From: Rhododendron vialii
Lineage: Eukaryota; Streptophyta; Magnoliopsida; Ericales; Ericaceae
Direction of reading: 5' to 3'
Assembly: GCF_030253575.1 (NCBI RefSeq)
Contig: NC_080557.1
Coordinates: forward strand, 47,458,501 to 47,522,500
Length of the DNA: 64,000 nt
Shown here in pieces: positions 44,221 to 54,324 of this stretch; position 1 is the stretch's first letter, and each line of letters starts with the position of its first letter. Position numbers and translations under genes: made by a program. The notes beneath the pieces were generated by a model, which was not told the origin of the DNA, made no database searches, and was given only the letters and a program-made list of their open reading frames with translations.

Positions 44221-45136
44221 GAAGTTGTTTACTGTCTAATAATGATAACCTTGATCATAAACAGTTATCCACCTGAAAGGTCACTAGAAGTGATCCCATG
44301 ATATGTCTCGTGAATTTGGGCGGCTCACTGGTGTTCTCTGCAGCTTTACTGGACAAGTCCATAGTGCTATTGATATTTGGATGCTCGCAACAAGGCACAA
44401 TTTGAGAACGTTTGAATTCGAACAGTGGGCGCTCATCTTGTTTACCTAGGAATACTGGGACCGAGACAAAGTGTTACCTCGGTCTGATAGGGAAAATAAA
44501 GTGATACTATTATTGCTTGCTGCTTCAAATACCTCCTGGTTGTTTCTGAGGTGATTTTCAATAACTCCACCAGTATGCCAGACTTCTCGTCAAGGAAGAA
44601 ATAGTGTTAGTCACCGTAGATGGTGGGCTAGTGCAGCACTTCTCAAAGGGCAGGGGCAGTGTGGGTTCTGCTCTCGAGCTGGTAACCTTGTTATGCAAGA
44701 TGGGAGGTCCTTTCTTGCCTCATTTGCTGCTGAGTATCGTGCTTGCTTGCTTTATTAACATCGTGTTTTCGCATTAATTTTCTTGATGTTTTGTTGTCTG
44801 CAGATAGTTTTTTAGTTATTCTGGGGATCAAAATGAGCCAGCATCAAAATGGCCTCTCCAAACTTTACTGTTAGATACTAATGTCAAGTTGACGTTTCGT
44901 GCTCATTTTTTGCGCTTTCATACTAAGCATGAAACTTATGTTGAAGATTGATTACGTCGTAATGTTATGAGTTTTTCTTGCAGTTGCTTAGTTGAGGAGA
45001 GGGCAGGTAGGAGGGAGATGAAAGTGTTTCTACTTCTTGTTTTTGAACAAGAAAGTGTCATTCTTCAAGCTGCCAAAACCAAATGTAGAGAATAGACATG
45101 AAATGCATTTCAACCAAAAAATATGGTTCCATGAGT
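44221..45136. other. Non-coding block shared by both duplication units
   Basis: Matches 54352-55255 closely and includes CCACCTGAAAGG, a GTGATCCCATGATATGTC phrase and GGAATACTGGGACCGAGAC. No consistent open frame survives in both copies. It may be distal 3' flank of the PPR gene. The match ends at AATATGGTTCCATGAG. Confidence 0.6.
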
Positions 45137-47451
45137 GAGAATGTCCGAATCCCATGGAGGCCAAATATTCCTTATAATTACAATTACTTCTATTTTAGTT
45201 ACTGTGGTATCAGTTGTACCAAATTTAACCTTTTATTTCAGTCGTGTTCTATTTTCGTCCCTGTGATGACGTCAGTTAATATCAACCTTAAAATGAAAGG
45301 GAAATTGGGGACATTCATCATAGAGTGGTGAAAATAAAGTAGTCGGCGTGCAATGACAACAATTCTGTTTTCAAAGGTTAATGTGGGTACACCAAATGGT
45401 GTAACCATAGTTTTATTGGTGTAAATGGGTGTGCAAGTGGATGTGGTGCTAGCATTGCTCTTAGTTGTAGTTGTTTTGTTTTGGATTTCAGCCCGTATGG
45501 TTCGGTCTTGGTGGTATTTTTTTTGATTAGGTAATCCACCGATTGTGGAGGTTTGGTTGTAGCAACTGCCTTTTCGGTGGATGATTATTTGATCGTATTA
45601 TTTGGGGATAGGATAGTAATGTCCAGAAATAGCAATGTGTCCGCCGAGGTTTAGGAACATTCACCGCTGTGTAGTCTGTCAATGTATCTCTGCAATTTGA
45701 TCTTCGGATCTTCGTTGACAACGGCAGCGATCTTCATCTCAAAAACCATGCTTCAAATCTCGAAATTGATTCTTTAAATCTTAAAAATGAAGAATTGCAC
45801 GAAGAATGTCTCGAATATTTATACAATAAACATTGCTGCCATTGCATAACTTTTAGCATTGTGATAAATTAGAGAAAAAACTTACAATTAAATTTTTTTT
45901 AGATCTTTAAAATAAGATCAAGATTGAATATAATTGCTTATGTCAGAAAATTAAAATTCAAAATTTTGGAGGGGAAAAGAGCGATAGTTTTGACTTTGTT
46001 ATTGCACAACACTCAAAACATTTTGTACACTAATAGAGACGGAACTAAGATTTCGTATGAGGAGGCCATAAGTGCTATAACAACAATTTGAAAGGCCATA
46101 AATGCTATAACAACAGTTTGAAAGTTGAAAGGCCAGACGTGCTATAACAACAGTTTGAAAGTTAAATTTTTTTATTTTGAAATTCTAAGGGTCAAGAGTA
46201 TAAAAATGTTATTTAAAATGATACTCTATACTAAACACAATATCTAGAGCTCTTAACAAAAAAAAAAAAACAATTAGAAAGCAAAATAAAGTTTATCAAC
46301 ACATAAACTCAACTATTTATCAAAATATGTGGCGCTCTTTTAGATAACAAAAGTCATCAATGATTGAATTTGCCCTAATTTTCGTTCTTAGAAAGAGGTG
46401 GTTTTATTGTTCGTTCTTAGAAAGAGGTGGTTTTATTGTGGTCGGTCCTAGCAAGAGAATTGAAATGTTGTCTTGAATGAGGAAAAAAACGTGTGTGTGA
46501 ATATTATTGTAGAAGATATGGCTGTAGGTTTCCAATTCTTTCTAAAGTAATGTTTTCTATGGAAATTTATGAGGGGCCCGAACATTGTAAGTATCATATG
46601 TAGAAAAAAAATTACAGATAATTATAAATTTTTCCTAATTGGGGGTATCCAAACTGTGATGATTTTAGAATAATTCTTTTATGTTAGGATTATATACATT
46701 TCCAATACTTTGTCTGCCTTTTGGGAAAGGACAAAATGATTGGATTTAAGATCAAAAAAACAAAAGCGCAAACAAAACAATAAAGAGAAGAAGAAAAAAA
46801 AAACCAAAATTCCAAACAGTAATCGTTACTTATTATTGGGATTTTACTAATCCACAGAAATGCTTCGGGTGCTCACTGAGTTATTTAGTATGTCAATGAA
46901 TATATGAAATCAATGCCATCCTAGTTCTCCAGTCAGCCACTGGACCTCATCTGTTAAATGAGCTCCAGTGGTCGAATCCCAACCTCATCAACCGGACCTC
47001 CTTCTCGGTTGATGAGGTTGGATCTTCGGTTACTTTCGACTTCTTTACAATGTCTTGAACTTCAATTCTTCGGGGTTTAACTTTTCTTCTACAGAATTGT
47101 AGGTACCTAGGAACTAGGAAGTAAGGTTTTCGATTAGGATATTCTTGTTAGAGGCATCCGTGCTCTTGAATAGGCAAATGGAACCCCTGTAGCCACTAGC
47201 CATTGTTCCACAGTTCCTTGAAAGCCAAGTAGCCGTTTATGTCATTGATATGGATCTTCGCAGGAGCTTTGGGTAAGAGTTTATTAACTACTATCTTCAC
47301 TTTTGTTTCTTTGACAGCCAAGTGTCTTTTCATTTGTTGAATCTTTTGCTCTTTGTCGGGTCTCGTGTTTCTTCTATTCTTAAACTTCCTCTTCTTTCTT
47401 TTGTACACACTCAATTCCTTGACCAAGTTCTCCAACAAGGAAGTGGGTAGC
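45137..47451. other. Intergenic DNA with short tandem repeats and a coding relic
   Basis: No intact gene. A ~35-bp unit containing GCTATAACAACA(A/G)TTTGAAA is repeated three times at about 46068-46165. A 29-bp unit (GTTCTTAGAAAGAGGTGG inside) is repeated twice at about 46382-46440. A hairpin pairs AACCTCATCAACCG (46981) with its inverse (47019). The minus strand of about 47200-47440 encodes a Lys-rich coiled-coil-like stretch whose counterpart at about 57430-57610 contains a stop. Confidence 0.5.
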
Positions 47452-48113
47452 GTGTGGCCCGTGGTTCTTGGATCTGGGATCCTCCTCCGTTGGCTCGTAG
47501 ATTCCTTAGCCTTCTTTCCCAATCTTGCACAATGAACGCACGACTAAGACCTGGCCGGGGTTGCCTAGTAAGGCCCTCCGGCGAGAGGATGAGAATGTGC
47601 AAAGAATCAAGTAAGAGATTAGGGTTTTGAGATAGCGTAGTGTGTGTACCTTTTTAGGGTTACTCCTTTAGTATTTATAGAGCCTTCCTGACTTGCTCTG
47701 CAAGCACGGGCATGTGCCTTGCACGGGTCAGGTGACGTCCCCTTCACGTCACTGAGTAGATCTGGTAACCGTTTTTTAGGCACGAGCTGGCAGCCCCCAT
47801 GTGCTCCCATCGTTATCTCTTGGCGTAACCGCTTTGTCATGTGAGAGAGCACATGGCTGAAAAGGTGGCCGAGCCTATGTCTTCGCCGACCCTGGTGGAC
47901 AACATGAGATGAGAAGTCCAACGGGGCCGTCATGAGAGGGGTGGCCGAACCTGAAGAGTCCACTTAAAGACAGCTGCAGCTGAGAACATACTTCTTTAGG
48001 AAGGTTGCCGAGCTTGATTTGAGTCATCCGTGTCGTAACCTTGCATGTAGCCGAGCTTGGCCTCGGCTTGCTCCTCAACGGACTTGGACCGTCAGATTCG
48101 GTGTACTACAGGT
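47452..48113 (-). mobile_element. 662-bp insertion with LTR-like promoter
   Basis: A 10-bp direct repeat AGTGGGTAGC flanks it (47442-47451 and 48114-48123). The related sequence in unit 2 (about 57600) runs through without it. Near its right edge the minus strand starts TGTAGTACACCG. It has a TATA box (CTATAAATACTAAAGG, around 47675) followed by a leader-like stretch, as in an LTR. However, the ends do not give a clean TG...CA with a 5-bp repeat, so the class is uncertain. Confidence 0.55.
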
Positions 48114-48387
48114 AGTGGGTAGCATCGTTGAATCTTATAGCAAACTCTTCACTGAATTTCTTGAATCTCCCATCATCTACTGTTGTCCTTAATTGATTCC
48201 AATTTTCAAAAATAGTTTTTACCACTTGCATGGCTTCTATTTCCATTAACTCTAGCGGCTGACAAGATCAACTAAACCCCAACTGCTTTACTTGATCCGA
48301 TTTCTTTCTTCTATTTATAGGCCACCCACCTATTCAATTGATGGTCCCTATAACTTTCAATAAATTCGATGAAAATTTAAGCTACTA

Positions 48388-48623
48388 CTCCCTCCGTCCC
48401 AATTTAATAGTCTCTCGTTCTATTCTAACCGGATAAAAAACTAGTTACTTCTTTAAATCGGTGATGAATTTTATATTCAATATGGATTTTGTTTGATAGA
48501 TCTCGATTAGTTCTATAATACAATGTTTCAAAATCACATAAAACATTATAAATTGCAAAAATATAATCAATTGAAAAATGGTACAGACTTTCAAAAAGGA
48601 CAATTAAATTAGGATGGAGGGAG
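48388..48623. mobile_element. Stowaway-like MITE
   Basis: The left end TA-CTCCCTCCGTCCCAATTTAA and the right end TTAAATTAGGATGGAGGGAG form the classic inverted terminus of the Stowaway family. The interior is AT-rich and non-coding. It is absent at the matching place in unit 2 (about 58070). Confidence 0.75.
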
Positions 48624-48907
48624 ATTTTCGCTCCTGTGACGACGTCGATTAGTATCAACGTTAAAATGAAGGGGGCAATCAAGAAAATTAACCATACAGG
48701 AACGAATATAGTACTCGTGGTGAATTACAGGGACCGTTTCTAAAGCTTTTTGCCTTGGGTTTTAAAAATTTGCTAAAAAAGAGCCCTAGAAATTTGTGTA
48801 CAAGGCACAAATTGTAATCTACTCTATCCTAAAATGGGATGGGTGAGGTTTGAATTTTCCCCGCATGCATGGAGTACAAGATGGTTACCACTTGCATCTA
48901 ATAGTTA

Positions 48908-49178
48908 CTCTCTTCGTTCATTTTTAAAGTCCAATATTTTATTTTAGGATATCCTTTAATAACTGTTCATTTTGTAAAGTTAGTGGGTAAAAGTGGATAT
49001 ATTTTTTATTTTGCCTCCAAAATTAGATTATATTTTGAAAAGTTAGTGAGTAAATGTGTAATAATGGTATCTTCATAGAGGATAAATAAGAAAAATTATA
49101 ACTTTTAGAGTGTAATGATGATATCTCTATAAAAAATTGAATTTACGAAGTGAGGCTCTTAAAAAGGGACTGAAGGAG
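48908..49178. mobile_element. Stowaway-like MITE, unit 1 copy
   Basis: Bounded by TA on each side and inverted ends CTCTCTTCGTTC and GGACTGAAGGAG. The interior (CATTTTGTAAAGTTAGTGGG, TTTTGAAAAGTTAGTGAG) matches 50164-50443 and 58382-58648. The unit 2 counterpart is 58382-58648, so this copy predates the duplication. Confidence 0.8.
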
Positions 49179-49295
49179 TAATACTTATAGGTAAACAAAA
49201 TTAAAGTCATTCAAAATAAAGCCATCAAATCTGATTTCCATTGTTTGATTTGGGAGACTCATCAATTTCTTTTGTAATTGTAGGGGCTCTTTTTT

Positions 49296-49809
49296 TTTTT
49301 TTTTTTTGGCATCAAAAAAGAACTTCATAGATTAATAAAGGTTCATTACGGCCCAAAATTCAGAAATACATAACAGCCAAACTACATGATAACTGAATAC
49401 ATCAAGCAAGAAAGAATACAACTTCCTAAAAAACAAAGAAAGAAAGAAAAAAAGATCCACTGAAGACGCTATCCATTGTCGAACAAAAATTCTAACAGCA
49501 GAGACAATCCGTAGAGAACCATGCAGAGACAAACGCGTTTGGCCCCATTTCGGATCCCGAAAAAATCTAGAAAAATATCCATAAATTTTTGAATATTATT
49601 TTGCCCCTACGAATCCAAAAGTAATACTTACCGATATCCGCTGGAGCTGATTTTTTACAGAGCCCCATAAAATAATATTCAAAAATTTATAGATATTTTT
49701 CTAGATTTTTTCGGGATCCGAAATGGGGCCAAACGCATTTATCTCTGCGTGGTTCTCTACGAATTGTCCTTGCTTATAGCAGGGCTGATTGTCGAATGGT
49801 CAGCTTGCA
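49296..49809 (-). mobile_element. 5'-truncated LINE-like insertion carrying a nested MITE
   Basis: Reading the minus strand, the insertion ends TTCTTTTTTGATGCC plus a run of about 18 A (T run 49290-49307 on plus). It is flanked by the direct repeat GGGGCTCTTTTTT (49283-49295 and 49810-49822). Unit 2 has the single uninterrupted site at about 58761. A poly-A tail with a long TSD indicates target-primed retroposition. No ORF of any size survives, and the middle is occupied by the foldback element at 49484-49787. Confidence 0.75.
49484..49787. mobile_element. Mutator-like foldback MITE (304 bp) nested in the LINE
   Basis: Flanked by ATTGTCGAA (49475-49483 and 49788-49796), a 9-bp target duplication. 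The arms of about 110 bases are inverted copies containing GTAGAGAACCA(T/C)GCAGAGA and GTTTGGCCCCATTTCGGATC. The core CGATATCCGCTGGAGCTGA is shared with 11115-11496. Confidence 0.87.
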
Positions 49810-50163
49810 GGGGCTCTTTTTTACTTTTTTAAGTAGCAGATGTATTGGTGTTCACATATGTTTCTCTAACATGTTTTTAGTTAGTAGTATTACGAACGTA
49901 GCAATGGAAACCAAAAAGAGACTCCTACACCTTTTGGGAATCATCTGATTTGATCAAGATTTCAAGATAATGAAAAGTTCATTGAGCACATATAGGTATC
50001 GAATTGAGCTGACTTCTCGCGAGGGCCCTTAAAAAAATATTTTATATTTATGAGCGGCTTAGATCGTTTGTGTGAAATCAACTCCACTAACAAATAAATA
50101 TCAATGCCCTTTATTCAAATATACCCATTTTTTCTTGCGACTTTCTAAAAATGACAAATATTA

Positions 50164-50443
50164 CTCTATCTGTCCCCTTTTTTAGAGTCCAGTAATCCAT
50201 TTTGGGCTGTCTCTTAATAAGTGTCCATTTTGTAAAGTTAATGGGTAAAAGTTGGTGAATTTTTCATTTTGCCCCTAAAAGTAGATTCTATTTTGAAAAG
50301 TTAGTGAGTAAAAAAGTAATGATATTTTCATAAAGGATAATGAGAGAAAATAGAGATAAAAGTTGATGTGAAAGGTATAATGATAATGTCTTTTTAATAA
50401 GTTGGAATTACGAAGCAGGACACTTAAAAAGGAATGGAGGGAG
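50164..50443. mobile_element. Stowaway-like MITE with paralogous empty site
   Basis: A 280-bp element with ends CTCTATCTGTCCCC and GGAATGGAGGGAG, flanked by TA (50162-50163, 50444-50445). Unit 2 has the empty site AATATTATTGGAGATC at about 59126-59140 with one TA. The insertion is therefore younger than the duplication. Confidence 0.9.
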
Positions 50444-51166
50444 TATTGGAGATCTCAAAATAGTATAGTGGACAATCCATACTGGGGGGAGCAAGATAAA
50501 ATTTGGGTCCCCTCCATTCTGGTTTTGAATTGGACCAAGTTGTTCGTCTACCCACTTGAATAATCGTAATCGAGATCTTTAAAGTATTCATTACTCCTGT
50601 AAGAGTTCAAAATACCTATTACTAACAAAAGCGAAAAAATTACACAATACAATATATGCCACACTTGTGAATTTGATAACAAAAGCGAAAAAATTACATA
50701 ATACAATATATGCCACACTTGTGAATTTGAAAATAATTGGGAATGTAGACGAATTGGGGGTTGTAGACGAACTGGGGGATGGTCCGAACCGTTGGATCGT
50801 GCATCGGACGACTCAAATCTAATCTCGGCAATGAACGGCACAACGAGAGAATGTAACGATCAAATTAATACTACGAGTAGAAGAAGAAGTGAAGAACCCT
50901 TGGGAGTATTTTTGAAATTCAAATAGTTCTCAGCTTTTGGAGGGATGGATCATGGATGCAATTTTGGCCTTTGGAACGGCGTGGGGCCCACGTAGTGATC
51001 AGTGATTCTATGCTTCTCTCTCTGTCTGCCACTCTTTCTTTCCTACTGATTTTTAAGACGACAAGACAAAGAAACATTTCATGATAGGACCCAGATAAAG
51101 CCCTTCCCTTTTCTGGTATTGTGCTAGTAATAAGAGGAAGAAATTGTGCCGTTGGAACTTGGCACA

Positions 51167-51320
51167 AGACGACTCCTCGGCTTAGCTCAAGCTGTCGTGT
51201 AGCCCCCTTTGGAGGTGAGAGGCCGCAGATTCGAGTCTCGTGGAAAAGAGGTCAACCCACTTGTTCTACGGTGGTAAGGGTGTCTCATCTTCAATGGTGT
51301 AAATAAAATTGAATAATCAA
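51167..51320 (+). mobile_element. tRNA-derived SINE, unit 1 copy
   Basis: Box A-like TTAGCTCAAGCTGT and box B-like GATTCGAGTCTC lie about 45 bases apart, followed by GGTAAGGGTGTCTCATC. Candidate target duplications are AACTTGGCAC (51156-51165) and AATTTGCCAC (51321-51330). The same element is at 59792-59949 in unit 2. Confidence 0.65.
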
Positions 51321-51330
51321 AATTTGCCAC

Positions 51331-52369
51331 ATTATCTTTTTGTTATTCATTTAAAGGGTTGTTAAGATTAATAATGTGAAATCCCATAATGGTCCATAAT
51401 CAAAACCTATTTTTAGTAGAGAGATAGAGAGAGTTAAAAATAAATGTAAGTGAGTAGATCCATTGATAGTGATGTGATGAGAGAGAAAGGAAAGAGAGAG
51501 AGAGGCAGTTTGCAGAAAATTTTGTTGTCTAAGGAGAAAAGACTTGCTTGTTCTCGTTATCCAAATGCCAAAATTTGGTTATTGGTTAAGGGGTTGCTTG
51601 CTAAGTTTAGCCATTTTATGTTTGTCAAAAAAACTAAATAATCAGTAGGTAGATTATTTAGCCACTATGTCAAAAATTCTACTAACTGATTTTTAGAATC
51701 CAAAGATTATAAGAATTTGAAAAATGAAAGAAATTCTCATAATTCTAAAGCTGTGTTTGGATAACTTTTGGGATTTTGCAACACAAATTCTCAAAAAATT
51801 GATGAAATTCTCATAATCTCGTAGCTGCAACAAACAGATTTCTCAACATTTAACTAAAGTTCAGCATCTAAAATCTACAGTAGAATCTGAATCTAAAATC
51901 TATATCCACAGCTATCGTAAACATGTACACCCAAGCACAAAGATGCTGCGCTAAGCAAATTTGACGTTGCTACTATCGAGCTTCTCAATTCTCCTTCACC
52001 CGAATGGTAATACCAATTCTCAAAAAGATGTTGAAGTGAACACCAAAGATCACTCTCGTCAACAATGGGAAGGTCCAAAGACACAGGACAAAACACTTCC
52101 GAAACACACGCAGTGAGAAGGCCCCAAGAAACAAATCTAGAAACCTTCCATTTTTGTACTCTATTTTTGAAGGGATAACCTTCTCGTTTGCACACCCCAA
52201 TTGGCAAATTACTGCATGAAAAGCACCCAACATAATTGGAAGTCTAAACCTTTGTTCTCACTTGACGGGCCAGCCCATTACTTTTATCGGGCCTAGCCTG
52301 AATCCGTCTTTGACACTCGTGGAAGGTTTCTAAATGCACGCGCTTTCTAAATGATTTTGTTTTGCTCAG
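51331..52369. other. Right end of duplication unit 1
   Basis: No gene is supported. It is collinear with 59960-61008. The unit ends at CACGCGCTTTC (52347), followed by a short joint (TAA) and then PPR intron sequence of unit 2 (ATGATTTTGTTTTGCTCAG, ending 52369). Confidence 0.7.
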
Positions 52370-53488
52370 GTTTTTGATTGGAGAAGGAAACAAGCAGAGT
52401 TTAGCATTCCAATGACACCAGAGGAGTATGCCAAGGGTATTGCTATTGCTGGTAGAATGAGGAATGTTGATCTTGCGCTTGAAATTTTTACCGAGGCCTC
52501 TAACAAGAGACTTAAGACCACCTCTACATACAATTCCCTTATGGGTGCTTATATGTTCAATGGTTTTGCCGAGAAGTGTCAGTCATTGTTTCGTGAATTA
52601 AGGAGAGATGGAAATTGTAGTCCTACGATTGTAACTTATAACATATTTATATCCGTTTTTGGTCGGTTGATGCTTGTAGATCACATGGAGGCAACTTTTC
52701 GCGAGGTAGAGAATTTAAGACTCTCTCCTAATTTGAGTACATACAATAATTTGATTGCTGGATATATTACAGCTTGGATGTGGGATAGTATGGAAAAAAC
52801 ATATAGAGTAATGGTAGCAGGCAATGTTAAGCCTGATATTGTTACCCACTCACTAATTTTACGAGGGTACGCACATTATGGTAATTTGGAAAAGATGGAA
52901 GAGCTATATGAGCATGTAAAACATCATATAAATCAGAACGAAATTCCATTGATCAGAGCTATGATATGCGCATACTGTAGAAGTACTGACAGAACTAGAG
53001 TTGAAAAGATTGAGGCTTTATTGAGGCTTATTCCAGAAAAGGAGTATGGGCCTTGGTTGAATGTGTTATTGATTAGGGTGTATGCACAAGAGGATTTGTT
53101 AGAGAGGATGGAGAATTCGATCAATGTGGCAGTTGAGCATAATACCTATGTAACCACTTTGGGTGTGATGCGTTGTATCATTTCTAGTTATTTCCGAAGC
53201 AATGCAGTGGACAGGCTGGCATATTTTGTAAAGTGTGCAGAGTATGCCGGTTGGAGAATCTGTTGGTCCCTGTACCACTGTAAGATGGTCACATCACATA
53301 AGCGCATTGAAGAAACGGGGAGTGTTCTTTATGAGATGGAAGATATGAATATGGATCGCACGAAGAGAACACTTTGGATACTGTATAAAGCCGACACCAT
53401 ATGTGGTGAAACGTACAAAATGCAGCAATGGGTAGGAATGATGTTCAAGCACGGTCATGAAATTCCTTTGGACTTATTTCCTCCATAG
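52370..53488 (+). pseudogene. PPR gene copy lacking exon 1 (open frame retained)
   Basis: Duplicate of PPR exon 2 with its splice acceptor (TTTTGCTCAG|GTTTTTGATTGG) but without exon 1, the intron body or the mitochondrial presequence. The frame is open for 372 codons to the TAG at 53486-53488. The first internal ATG is at 52412 ([18 protein letters not shown]), giving 358 residues. Against the parent there are around 20 substitutions and one in-frame six-base loss ([11 protein letters not shown] versus [13 protein letters not shown]), with no stop or frameshift. Some changes are radical (MQQWVG for MQQVVG). Without a targeting peptide it probably cannot act in the organelle. A new upstream exon cannot be excluded. 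Confidence 0.8.
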
Positions 53489-53544
53489 TGCAGTTTGGTT
53501 GGACAGCATAGCTGTGCATTGTGCTGAAACAGTTGAATAAGCAT

Positions 53545-53743
53545 CAGGGCCGGCCCCGGGTAAGCCCCGCAAGCCCCCGGGCAAGGGCAACAAAAAAAAA
53601 AATCTGTAAATATATATTTATATTCTGACGAAGTTATAACTCAAAGGCGGAAATTGGCTTGTTAGCCAGCAGCGTGTGGATACGTTCTCGGCAAATAACT
53701 TGCAATTAATGCTTCCGAAAATTAACTCCTTTCTGTACCTTTT

Positions 53744-53779
<36 letters not shown>

Positions 53780-54316
53780 TTGTCCATGAAGTGGAATGGT
53801 ATTTATCTATGTATGCAACTATAAAAAATATACATGCATATGTATATTATTTTTACAAAGGACTCACAATAGTTATTTGCAATTTTGCATATATGTATAT
53901 GCATTGCACAAGCACCACTTTAAAAAACTTCAATGAAAAAATTAACCAATTTTTAAGTCAGATTTTTATTTTTCCAAGTTGGTTTGTAATGTTTCTCTTT
54001 TCATTTTATTATTAAACAATGAACAGTGATTAGAATAAGGAAAATAACTAAATGAAAGCTAAAAATAAAAATAAACGCATTATAATCTTTTTTTGAATCA
54101 GATCATGCAAAATCATAAAGTACTATAATCAGGGGATCGGATTAAAAAAAAAAAAACCAGGGTTAAAGTTTTTTTTGATATAATTCAAATTAAAAGTACA
54201 ATGTAATCTTGATTTTTTTTACTGTTTTTTGTTTTTTATTTTGTATGGCTTAATAGTGAGCAGGCAACCAAGCTTAAGTTTGGGCTTGGGCAACCGAAAC
54301 GTCGGGGCCGGCCCTG
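53545..54316. mobile_element. Non-autonomous hAT element (772 bp)
   Basis: Inverted ends CAGGGCCGGCCCCG at left and CGGGGCCGGCCCTG at right, flanked by ATAAGCAT (53537-53544, 54317-54324). The parental unit 1 has the empty site (GAATAAGCATTCAGC at about 41158-41172). No transposase frame. A (TC)n run lies inside at about 53748-53777. Confidence 0.93.
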
Positions 54317-54324
54317 ATAAGCAT

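Larger units (their letters stand above)
39969..52347. repeat. Second tandem segmental duplication, unit 1
   Basis: The unit starts just before the PPR exon 2 acceptor (shared from ATGATTTTGTTTTGCTCAG) and ends at CTAAATGCACGCGCTTTC (about 52347), after which the second copy begins. Collinear blocks shared with unit 2 are PPR exon 2, 44221-45136 (with 54352-55255), 47260-47450 (with about 57430-57610), 48290-49280 (with 57850-58760) and 49810-52347 (with 58770-61008). Confidence 0.88.

Noticed and set aside
47196-47522. 108-codon Lys-rich minus-strand frame
   Set aside because: It spans the boundary of the 662-bp insertion, so it is a chance fusion of insertion and older relic.
49332-49532. 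66-codon minus-strand frame in the LINE-like insertion
   Set aside because: Crosses into the nested MITE and shows no reverse transcriptase or other domain.
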